64,000 nucleotides of DNA from Gammaproteobacteria bacterium 42_54_T18 (GTDB lineage: Bacteria > Pseudomonadota > Gammaproteobacteria > Pseudomonadales > Ketobacteraceae). The position numbers and the translations under genes were made by a program. This document shows positions 18,782 to 26,411 of the stretch, one piece after another; position 1 is the stretch's first letter; each line of letters starts with the position of its first letter. Below the pieces are notes generated by a model. It made no database searches, had not been told where the DNA came from, and saw only the letters and a program-made list of their open reading frames with translations. The stretch is taken from the NCBI GenBank assembly GCA_002163245.1, contig MAAL01000055.1, positions 1 to 64,000 of the forward strand. The letters are read 5' to 3'.

Positions 18782-20980
18782 TTAGCGAGTTGGCAATTCA
18801 ACACAAAAAGAAACACCCGAATTTTCGGGGTTATTGCAAGCCGATAACTGGCCGTGATGATGTTGTGCTATCAGTTTCACAATATACAACCCTAAGCCAA
18901 GATGAGGCGTATCCGTTTTTTCTTTTCGAATGCTTACCATGGAATCAAATAATTGTTGCTGCATACTATCCGGCAAGAGAGGGCCGGTATTATCCACAGT
19001 CAAGCGTACACTTTTTTCTGTTACTGTTACTGATAATAATATTTCAGAGTGTTTAGGTGCAAAACCTGTCGCATTATCAATTAACTTATCCAGCATTTGT
19101 GCAATTAACTCTGGTGCGCAGTGTAAGGTTGTTTCTGATGAGGCTGCAGGTGAATGTGTGCTGGACTGAGAATGGAAGGTAAAAGTGAAATCAGGATATG
19201 TGTCTTGATAAGCAAGGCACATTTCATTCATTAGATTTTTAATATTAACTGGATGAATGTCGCTGTGCTGAATAACTTGTTCGACACGGCTGGCTTCACT
19301 CATGGCATTTAGTATCAAACGTAATCGTTCCAATCCTTCTTCGGCACGAAGTAGATAGCGCTGGGTTTTTTCTTTGTCGTTGGGGTCAACCATTTTTAAC
19401 ATTTCAATGGAAGATTTGCTGATGGTAAGGGGGGTTCTTAATTCGTGAGCTAACTTTCCAGAAAGAGTTTCTAAGTAATGGTTATAGTCTTGGATGCGTT
19501 GCAGTAAGATAGCATAACTTCGAGATAAGTCTCCTATCTCATCCTTGGATTTGCTTGCAGAAAATGGTTGGACTTTACCATCATGAGAAACAGCTTTCTC
19601 GGCTTGATTACGTAGGCTTCGAATGCGATAGGATAATATGCTGGAAAAACCTAATAGGACTAAAGCAGAAAGAGCAGCCGTTGTTAGGCTGAGATTAATA
19701 ATACGAAGCAAGGCATTGTTGGTGAGCGATAATAATGCTTTGCTTGATTGTGTTAATATCACATAGCCAATGATATCCTGCGTGTCATTGTGATGTATCG
19801 GATTAATAACTGATAAGATTGAACTTTGAGAATGAGCAACTCGATACCATTGGCTTTGATAACGAGTAAGTGTTTGTGCTGGAATTTTTTGTTTTGATTG
19901 ACTTAGCTGTGTTGAGTCAAAAGGCCAAATTGGTAAGGCGTTTGATGGTTTTTTTCCTTCAACGACACCTTTCATTATATATCGATAGAAGCGACTGAGG
20001 GCAGATTCCCATAGGGATGGTGATAGTTTTGTGAGGGTGTTTTCTAACGTACCGCTGTTTTTTTCGTTAACGTTGTTACTTTGGATTTGTGGCGATAGTA
20101 GCCAGCCCCTATTGTTTACAATGGCAATATCCCATGACGGTTGTTGAAATGCCGATAGTGTTTCCGTTAGTGAAAAAATCGGCTGCAATAATGAAAGTGT
20201 GCCTGACGTGAATGTGGGATTGTTTGCGATATTTTTAATGTTGTTTGCATCATAAATCGAAAATTCTATATTTTCCTTTAGTAAACTCAAAGGAATGCTT
20301 AATTCTATATTGTATCCAATGCTATTATTTGTGGACATTTCTTGCCAATAACCTTGGATGCGCTGGGATGGTGGTAGTGCTTTCCAGATTTCTTTTTTCT
20401 TGTTAAGGCCTCTGTTTTTACGGTCGATATTCTTAAAATGATTACTTGTGACCGCTTGAATGCTACCTTGTCCACTTGTGTACAATACGATAGTTTGTTG
20501 TTGTTTTTTATCACCAAGGGTTATTTTTAGGTGGTCGTTGTGAGTCGGTGATGGTGACCCGGGGCGGTGATAAATAATGTTCTTGTCTTCTATGTGAAAA
20601 AATAATAATAGATTTTTTTTGTTGGTAGATACCTTGAAATAGCTGTTGGTTTCTTTGTTGGTTATTGTCGAGTCTGAAAAAACCAAAGTGTTAGGGGAGT
20701 AACGTTTCCATTCGTCGTCATAACCGTCAATGGCGATAGGGCTATTTCGATACGGTGAGTATAAGGTTGTTGGAGTAAAATTAGTTTCAGTGCTTATGGT
20801 TGTAAGTTGTTCGATTAACGTGTTTTTTACAATATGCGCAATTGGTTTTGCAGCAGATTGCAATAGTTGTTGTTGATTTTGTCGAAGTACTGATTCCATT
20901 TCTTTGACGTACTGACAGCCGGCCCATGGTAATGCGAGTAAGCAAAGCGAAACAATAATCAGTTGTTTACGAAGCGTCAT
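18782..20980 (-). CDS. pdsS: Sensor histidine kinase of the proteobacterial dedicated sortase system
   Basis: A 732-residue membrane kinase. TM1 is at about 7-23, a large periplasmic region spans about 25-420, TM2 is near 430, followed by HAMP, the phospho-acceptor helix HELRTPLTISKSS (His about 512) and an ATPase domain (N box DNATGFAP, G box LGLGLYIVKL). The start of the periplasmic part (PIAIDGYDDEWKRYSP, LVFSDS) resembles a CBM9-like beta domain, so the ligand may be a glycan; this is inference. Size, architecture and position beside pdsR, the sortase and its target fit the dedicated sortase system kinase family. It overlaps pdsR by 14 bases. Confidence 0.85.
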   Translation of the reverse strand: MTLRKQLIIVSLCLLALPWAGCQYVKEMESVLRQNQQQLLQSAAKPIAHIVKNTLIEQLTTISTETNFTPTTLYSPYRNSPIAIDGYDDEWKRYSPNTLVFSDSTITNKETNSYFKVSTNKKNLLLFFHIEDKNIIYHRPGSPSPTHNDHLKITLGDKKQQQTIVLYTSGQGSIQAVTSNHFKNIDRKNRGLNKKKEIWKALPPSQRIQGYWQEMSTNNSIGYNIELSIPLSLLKENIEFSIYDANNIKNIANNPTFTSGTLSLLQPIFSLTETLSAFQQPSWDIAIVNNRGWLLSPQIQSNNVNEKNSGTLENTLTKLSPSLWESALSRFYRYIMKGVVEGKKPSNALPIWPFDSTQLSQSKQKIPAQTLTRYQSQWYRVAHSQSSILSVINPIHHNDTQDIIGYVILTQSSKALLSLTNNALLRIINLSLTTAALSALVLLGFSSILSYRIRSLRNQAEKAVSHDGKVQPFSASKSKDEIGDLSRSYAILLQRIQDYNHYLETLSGKLAHELRTPLTISKSSIEMLKMVDPNDKEKTQRYLLRAEEGLERLRLILNAMSEASRVEQVIQHSDIHPVNIKNLMNEMCLAYQDTYPDFTFTFHSQSSTHSPAASSETTLHCAPELIAQMLDKLIDNATGFAPKHSEILLSVTVTEKSVRLTVDNTGPLLPDSMQQQLFDSMVSIRKEKTDTPHLGLGLYIVKLIAQHHHGQLSACNNPENSGVSFCVELPTR

Positions 20981-21659
20981 GCCATCGATAACCTATGCCA
21001 TAAACGGTTTGGATTGCATCAAAGGTGTTGTCCAATGATTGAAATTTCTTGCGAATACGTTTTACGTGAGATGTAATAGTATTGTCGTCTAATACAGCAT
21101 TAGCTGCATCCATGAGTTGTTGTCGGTTTTTGACATGGCCGGGGTGTTTCGCTAGGGCGTGAATCATCCAGAACTCTGTGAGTGTAAGGTCAAGTGGAGT
21201 ATTGTTCCAGGACGCTGTCATACGGTCTATATCTAAATGTAGTTGCCCCCGTTCGATTCGATCAACTTTTGCTTGTTGACTAAAGTGATCAATGCGACGG
21301 AATAGTGCAATGATCCTTGCTCCTAAGTGCGGTAAGCTGATGTCTTTTGTTAGATAATCATCAGCACCTAAGCGTAACCCCGATATGGCATCGAGCTCAC
21401 TATCACGGGCGGTTAAAAACATAATGGGTAAGTTGGGTGCAAGCTGGCGTAATTCTCGACATAAATCAAAACCACCTTCAATTTCATCTTCTAAGCCAAT
21501 ATCAATAATGGCCAAATCTGGCAGTTGTTGTTGAAAGGCATCCATCGCTTGTGAGCGGTGGCTAAATGCGTCTACCTGATAGCCATAACTTTCTAAGAAT
21601 TCCCTGTAATTTTCACGAATAGCCGGTTCATCTTCAACAATCGCAATACGCCGTGCCAT
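20967..21659 (-). CDS. pdsR: Response regulator of the dedicated sortase system (OmpR type)
   Basis: A 230-residue regulator. The receiver domain has acidic VEDEP, the phospho-acceptor Asp in AIIDIG, FLTARDS and the Lys of YLTKD; the winged-helix DNA-binding domain has LTLTEFWMIHALAKHPG and DDNTITSHVKRIRKKF. It is expected to act with pdsS and probably controls the divergent sortase target operon across the 178-base gap. A ggagag ribosome site precedes the start. Confidence 0.88.
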   Translation of the reverse strand: MARRIAIVEDEPAIRENYREFLESYGYQVDAFSHRSQAMDAFQQQLPDLAIIDIGLEDEIEGGFDLCRELRQLAPNLPIMFLTARDSELDAISGLRLGADDYLTKDISLPHLGARIIALFRRIDHFSQQAKVDRIERGQLHLDIDRMTASWNNTPLDLTLTEFWMIHALAKHPGHVKNRQQLMDAANAVLDDNTITSHVKRIRKKFQSLDNTFDAIQTVYGIGYRWHDAS

Positions 21660-21699
21660 AGGTTGTGCTCTCCGTTTATTATCACTTTTACTGCCCAGA

Positions 21700-21708
21700 A
21701 TTGTATCA
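21700..21708 (-). promoter_or_regulatory. Candidate extended -10 promoter for pdsRS
   Basis: On the minus strand the sequence reads TGATACAAT, an extended -10 (TGn plus TACAAT) about 40 bases before the pdsR start. The -35 is weak. The same 178-base gap must hold the promoter of the divergent target gene, for which I see no convincing -35/-10 pair. Confidence 0.4.
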
Positions 21709-21837
21709 AACGTGCCTTAGATAGATAGCGATTGCCACAATTCGCCATAATTGATCATTGAAAGGGCAGATTGTTCCCGTTCTAAAGCCCTTTTCCCCCT
21801 GTGTAATGAAACGAGTGGATTTCATTGGGAGAGTAAC

Positions 21838-24267
21838 ATGACACATTCTAAGCAATTAAATAGCAGCGGTCTTATTGGGCGTGGCATTAATGGTAACTGG
21901 ATCGCGGGTAATACCGAAAAAAACACCTACAATTGGGATAAGTCAGGACGTTTTGAATTACTGTTTTCAGCGTTATTAGCTTGTGTATTGTTATGGGGCT
22001 CGTTGTTGGTTGTTCCAACGGCTCATGCTGCTAATGTTAAAAGAGAGCACCCCAATCCGCTTAATAAACAGGGTAGTGGTTCCTTTATAGTGTCGCAAGC
22101 AGGTGGTGAGCAAGTAGAAGGAGGGTATAGGGAGCTTCCTCGCTTAACCGCTGATTTTTCATTACAAGTTAGTGGCATGGTGGTTCAAGCGGTAGTAACG
22201 CAGGTTTTTGTCAATGATAGTGACCAATGGATTGAGGGAAAGTATGTTTTCCCGCTGCCTTCAGGCAGTGCGGTGAATGGTATGACGATTCGTATTGGTG
22301 AGCGCATTATTAAGGGTCAAATTAAGGAAAAGAATACCGCAAGAAAAATGTTTATTAAAGCCCGTCAAGAAGGTAAAAAAGCCAGTTTGATTGAACAGCA
22401 ACGACCGAACCTATTTACCAATAGGGTTACGAATATTGCACCGGGTGAACGTATTGAGGTGGTGTTGGCGTATTTACAAACACTGCGCTATATCGCAGGG
22501 GAGTTTTCGTTACGTATACCTATGACAATTACACCGAGGTATATTCCTGGAAATAATGTCGTCGAGCGACCTTCTTTAATAGCGGGGCAAGGTTGGGCGT
22601 TTAATACCGATCAAGTACCGGATGCTTCAGACATAACACCGTCGCAGCGCAGTGTTGCGGAGTTAGAAATATTTAATCGTCGAGCGGGTCTTGATGCGGT
22701 TGGAATGGAATCCGCCAAGCTCACTAATGTTGCCACCGTTAACATTGTGCTAACGCCGGGTTTTGATGTTGCGTTATTAGAGTCTTCATTTCATGCTATT
22801 TCTTTCAAGAAAAACTCTTTCGAAAAAAAATCGGGGGCAAGTTCAGAGCAATACATCGTAACCACTAAAAAGCCTAATGTGGCAATGAATCGGGATTTTG
22901 TTCTACGTTGGCGACCCGTTGCAACGCAAGCGCCTGTTGCTGCATTTTTTAATGAAAGTTTAGAGAACGAAGCGGGTAAAGATGAGTACCATGGTTTGTT
23001 GATGGTGATGCCTCCACAACAGATTAACAAGCAACAATTACCTGCGAGAGACTTAGTGCTGGTGATTGATACTTCTGGTTCCATGGCGGGAACATCCATG
23101 GAACAAGCAAAACAGGCGTTGTTGTTAGCATTAGAGCGATTGACCGCGACAGACTACTTTAATGTGATTGAGTTTAATTCCAATACACACAAGCTGTTCG
23201 ATCAATCTGTGGTTGCCAGTGACAATAATATTGCCGTTGCAAGACGTTATGTCAACGGTTTGGATGCAAATGGGGGGACTGAAATGAAAGGTGCTCTTGA
23301 AGCTGCGTTAGTTTCATCGGTGGATGATGAGAGTACTTATTCAAGAGTACGTCAAGTGGTGTTTATTACCGACGGCAGCGTGGGAAATGAAGAGGCGTTA
23401 TTTGCTTATATTGTAAAAAATGTGCAGAAAAACCGTTTGTTTACCGTCGCTATAGGTTCTGCACCAAACGGTTATTTTATGAAAAAGGCCGCCCAGTTTG
23501 GGCGTGGGGTGTATGTCTCGATTGGCAGTGTTCAAGAGGTGAATAGTGCGATGAGCGCGCTATTTGAAAAAATCGAAAGACCCGTATTAACGGATGTTAA
23601 TGTGATATTTCATAATGGTGGAGAAACAGAATTTTATCCCGTAAGAATTCCTGACCTATATGCACAGGAGCCGTTGTTATTGTATGTGAAGCTTGCGGAG
23701 CCTTCGGATACGGTGACGATTAGTGGTGAATACGAAGGGCAATACTGGCAACAAAATGTTGTTCCTAACTGGTCCGTAGAATCTACTGGACAATCTATTT
23801 CTGAAGTTAAGGGATATAGAGGGGTTGCGACGTTATGGGCACGACAAAAAATAGAACATTTGATGGACGAAGCCGTGCGACAGGGGAATCGGGATCAGTT
23901 TCGTGATGATATTGTGGCATTGGGGGTGCATTACAACATTATGAGTCGGTATACGAGTTTTGTTGCAATCGATCAAGCCCCTTCACGATCGAAAGGTAAG
24001 AATCTAAAACGACGCGCAATTGCCAATAGTATGCCTGCTGGATCGAAGCAGGGAGTACCTTCTCAACCCTCCCCTTCAATTGCATATCCAAGAACCGCTC
24101 TTGGTATAAATGGGCTTATCCTTTCGGGAGTGCTCTCTCTATTTTTGGCTTTAATAGTGCTGTGTTTGAAACAGGATAGATATGTTTTGAGCGTAAGATA
24201 CGCCAGAGGTCGAGGTTCTAGGACAACTCGAGTTGCTAGAGTTATTTGTGGAGGGCTTACGCTATGA
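21838..24267 (+). CDS. Marine proteobacterial sortase target protein (VIT + VWA domains)
   Basis: About 809 residues from ATG 21838, chosen because gggagag lies just upstream; the frame continues back to 21751. A long basic n-region leads to a hydrophobic segment and a signal cleavage site at AHA-AN. Next is a VIT (inter-alpha-trypsin inhibitor-like) domain (VVTQVFVNDSDQWIEGKYVF, FPLPSGSAVNGM), then a von Willebrand A domain with MIDAS DTSGSM near residue 411 and NGGTEMKGAL and FITDGSVG. At about 749 comes the sorting signal YPRTALG, a membrane segment and a long Arg-rich tail. This is the substrate of the adjacent sortase; the TGA overlaps the sortase ATG. The motif departs from LPxTG. Confidence 0.9.
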   Translation: MTHSKQLNSSGLIGRGINGNWIAGNTEKNTYNWDKSGRFELLFSALLACVLLWGSLLVVPTAHAANVKREHPNPLNKQGSGSFIVSQAGGEQVEGGYRELPRLTADFSLQVSGMVVQAVVTQVFVNDSDQWIEGKYVFPLPSGSAVNGMTIRIGERIIKGQIKEKNTARKMFIKARQEGKKASLIEQQRPNLFTNRVTNIAPGERIEVVLAYLQTLRYIAGEFSLRIPMTITPRYIPGNNVVERPSLIAGQGWAFNTDQVPDASDITPSQRSVAELEIFNRRAGLDAVGMESAKLTNVATVNIVLTPGFDVALLESSFHAISFKKNSFEKKSGASSEQYIVTTKKPNVAMNRDFVLRWRPVATQAPVAAFFNESLENEAGKDEYHGLLMVMPPQQINKQQLPARDLVLVIDTSGSMAGTSMEQAKQALLLALERLTATDYFNVIEFNSNTHKLFDQSVVASDNNIAVARRYVNGLDANGGTEMKGALEAALVSSVDDESTYSRVRQVVFITDGSVGNEEALFAYIVKNVQKNRLFTVAIGSAPNGYFMKKAAQFGRGVYVSIGSVQEVNSAMSALFEKIERPVLTDVNVIFHNGGETEFYPVRIPDLYAQEPLLLYVKLAEPSDTVTISGEYEGQYWQQNVVPNWSVESTGQSISEVKGYRGVATLWARQKIEHLMDEAVRQGNRDQFRDDIVALGVHYNIMSRYTSFVAIDQAPSRSKGKNLKRRAIANSMPAGSKQGVPSQPSPSIAYPRTALGINGLILSGVLSLFLALIVLCLKQDRYVLSVRYARGRGSRTTRVARVICGGLTL

Positions 24268-24866
24268 GATATTTTATGGACATTAAAAAAGTGTTTGTGG
24301 CGGTATTGATGGTTGCGGGTTGTTGGCAGTTGGGTCAAGCCGGTTATTTAGTGGCAAAAGCAGAGCTGGCACAGCATCTATTGAATCTGGCTTGGGGTGA
24401 AATGAAGGCGGGAGCTACAGCAGTGAAACCTTGGCCTTGGGCGGATACGTATCCGTTGGTAAAACTTCGTTTGGGTGTTGATGATCAGCCAATGATTGTT
24501 TTGGCAGGGGCATCGGGGCGTAATTTGGCATTTGCTCCGGCCCATGTTTCTGGCAGTGTGCAACCAGGAAGAAACGGTGTAAGTGTTATTGGTGGTCACC
24601 GGGATACACATTTTTCCGTACTGCAACATGCACAGGTAAATGATGTCTTAAGTATTGAATATCCAGATGGACAGTATTTGGAATACCGGGTGGTGGATAT
24701 AGCTGTGGTGGATAGTAGGACTTCTCGTATTTCTTTGGACTCTGAGCAATCTATGTTGGCGTTGGTTGCCTGTTACCCGTTTGATGCATTGAATTCAGGT
24801 GGACCGTTGCGTTTTGTGGTAGTTGCAGAAGAAAAATCAGTGTCGGCAAGAAGAATTATCATCTAA
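24264..24866 (+). CDS. Class GN sortase (Gram-negative dedicated transpeptidase)
   Basis: About 200 residues. An N-terminal membrane anchor (FVAVLMVAGCWQLG) is followed by the sortase beta-barrel. The catalytic triad is visible: His in VIGGHRDTHF (about 112), Cys in ALVACYPFDAL (about 169) and Arg in GGPLRFVVV (about 183). It cleaves the sorting motif of the upstream protein and transfers it to an unknown acceptor in the envelope. Start ATG 24264 overlaps the target stop as ATGA, with ggaggg upstream, so translation is coupled. A start at 24246 is less likely. Confidence 0.93.
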   Translation: MRYFMDIKKVFVAVLMVAGCWQLGQAGYLVAKAELAQHLLNLAWGEMKAGATAVKPWPWADTYPLVKLRLGVDDQPMIVLAGASGRNLAFAPAHVSGSVQPGRNGVSVIGGHRDTHFSVLQHAQVNDVLSIEYPDGQYLEYRVVDIAVVDSRTSRISLDSEQSMLALVACYPFDALNSGGPLRFVVVAEEKSVSARRIII

Positions 24867-24938
24867 TGCATGAAAGAGATGCAGTTGATGATAATATGAA
24901 CTATATAAATAGTAGGTTTTAATGTGGTGGGGGCATTT

Positions 24939-25346
24939 ATGCGGTTATCGGATACACGATTATCGGAAGTAGCGACATTGTATCGCCCCGTGGGGCCGGG
25001 ACAGTTGCAATGCATTATTGAGTCTGGCTGGGCGCGGTTTCCAGAGCGTAAAGTGCGTCAGCGGTATTTTTATCCAATGTTACATGAGTCTTTTGCAAAA
25101 CATGTGGCGGGTGATTGGAATGTGAGAAATTCTGGCGTGGGTTATGTTACTCGTTTTAAGGTAAAGCGGACTTTTTTAGAGCCTTACCCTGTTTATATGG
25201 TGGGTGGGCCTGAGCACCGAGAGTATCGTATTGATGCAGATCGCTTAACACAGTTAAATAACAACATTGTGGGTAAAATTGAAGTGATTGCAGTATTTGG
25301 AGAGCCACCATTTACTGAAGAAACAGAGTTGTTTGGTGGGTTTTAG
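24939..25346 (+). CDS. Small protein of the family often labelled ADP-ribosylation/crystallin J1
   Basis: About 135 residues from ATG 24939 (gtggggg five bases upstream; in-frame GTG at 24924 possible). The TLYRPVGPGQLQCIIESGW, RYFYPMLHESFAKHVAGDWN, VGYVTRFKVKRTFLEPYPV and NNIVGKIEVIAVF pattern matches small single-domain proteins that databases tend to name ADP-ribosylation/crystallin J1. I know of no proven function. It starts about 70 bases after the sortase, same strand. Membership of the sortase operon is uncertain. Confidence 0.6.
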   Translation: MRLSDTRLSEVATLYRPVGPGQLQCIIESGWARFPERKVRQRYFYPMLHESFAKHVAGDWNVRNSGVGYVTRFKVKRTFLEPYPVYMVGGPEHREYRIDADRLTQLNNNIVGKIEVIAVFGEPPFTEETELFGGF

Positions 25347-25369
25347 GTTCTGGTTGAACGGGTTCGTAT

Positions 25370-25407
25370 AAAATAAAAGGGTGTTGATATCAACACCCTT
25401 TTATTTT
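25370..25407. terminator. Bidirectional terminator, 38-bp perfect palindrome
   Basis: The whole stretch is self-complementary, with core AAAAGGGTGTTG/CAACACCCTTTT around ATAT and A/T runs on both sides. It lies between the convergent small protein gene and the LpoB-like gene. Confidence 0.93.
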
Positions 25408-25418
25408 GGTTTTTAGTG

Positions 25419-26021
25419 TTAAATACCAAAAATTGCTTTTTTCCTGCTTTTTAGAATTTCTTCACTATCTTGCCACACTAGCTTCCCTGTTTTGGTATCC
25501 AGCATATGTAAATTAAAGGAGTAATATACCTCTTTGCTGGTAGCTTTGGTGCGAATAATATTCTTTAGGCTGCCGTAGAGTAGGTAGTCTGCCTTTAGAT
25601 TTGATGCGATTTTTTTAGCAACATTGATATCGATGCTGGCAAATAATTGATCTTTGGTTACTGCAGACTGCGCCGCCTTGGTTTTTGTTTTATCACTAAA
25701 TGAGAATTTTCCTGATTGCCCGAGTTGTTTGGCAATGGAGTCCTCGATTAAGCTAACATCGACACTGTCATCAGAAGTTTGGTTGATCAGCGGGCTGATG
25801 GCGAGTTTTGGTCGTTTCTTTTTAAGTGCTTCTTCTACGGTGGGGTAGGTCAGCATTTTACGCGTCATTTTTTCTGCAACAGTCACAAGCTCATTGCTGC
25901 TGACATCAATTTTAGTGGTTTCTACCCGTGTAGCTTCTCCGTATTGCACCGTGTTTGTGCAAGCGCTTAACGTGAGGAGGCTGGAGGCGGCAAGAACGCC
26001 AACGATTGTTTTTATTGTCAT
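25419..26021 (-). CDS. LpoB-like lipoprotein (penicillin-binding protein activator)
   Basis: A 200-residue lipoprotein: signal with lipobox LSAC, a flexible stretch, then a globular domain of the LpoB/FlgT-like type. LAISPLINQTSDDSVDVSLI, AKQLGQSGKFSFSDK, ADYLLYGSLKNI and YYSFNLHMLDTKTGKLVWQ are LpoB-like. LpoB activates the peptidoglycan synthase PBP1b from the outer membrane in enterics. The exact partner here is inferred. Confidence 0.8.
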   Translation of the reverse strand: MTIKTIVGVLAASSLLTLSACTNTVQYGEATRVETTKIDVSSNELVTVAEKMTRKMLTYPTVEEALKKKRPKLAISPLINQTSDDSVDVSLIEDSIAKQLGQSGKFSFSDKTKTKAAQSAVTKDQLFASIDINVAKKIASNLKADYLLYGSLKNIIRTKATSKEVYYSFNLHMLDTKTGKLVWQDSEEILKSRKKAIFGI

Positions 26022-26183
26022 GGCCTGATTCCTAAGATTAGGTACGAAGTAATTGTACTAAATGATGCGAGTTGTTGATTGTAAGACTGTTAAGTCTATT
26101 GATGGGCTTAAGGTTTTCATGTTCTGCTTTTGGATGCAAGCCTTTTGGGGTGTTAGGGAAAGGGGAGGGGTAAGGCAAGTGTG

Positions 26184-26388
26184 TTAAGAGTTTGTGTTGG
26201 TATGGTGCTCAAGCTCTGTGATGAGAGTAATCGCTTCTTCTTGATTGGTACCGCAGACATCGGGACAGGCAGTAAAGCGACCGCAAACATCAGGGCGCTC
26301 TGGCTTTCCAAAGATTAGGCAATAATTGTCTGTAGAAAGCTGAATGCAGCGTACACCAGCAGGCTCCGCAGCCGGCACGACATTCCAT
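26184..26388 (-). pseudogene. YkgJ-type cysteine-cluster protein, broken by a small internal deletion
   Basis: Reading from ATG 26388 on the minus strand gives MECRAGCGAC, the exact start of the CxxC-cluster metal-binding family. The rest of that protein (PAGVRCIQLSTDNYCLIFGK, PERPDVCG) follows in a different frame. The expected 20-odd residues between GACC and PAGV are absent. Both sides of the junction (about 26356-26364) would share GCCTGCTG, so a deletion between short direct repeats is the simplest explanation. A GTG at 26378 opens the remaining 64-codon frame but would lack the first cysteines. Confidence 0.7.
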
Positions 26389-26411
26389 GTTGCTAGCTTA
26401 TCGCCATACGG

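Noticed and set aside
20890-20980. Lipobox-like LPWAGC near the N-terminus of PdsS
   Set aside because: It lies in the first membrane segment of a sensor kinase with a later second membrane segment. A lipid anchor is not expected for this family.
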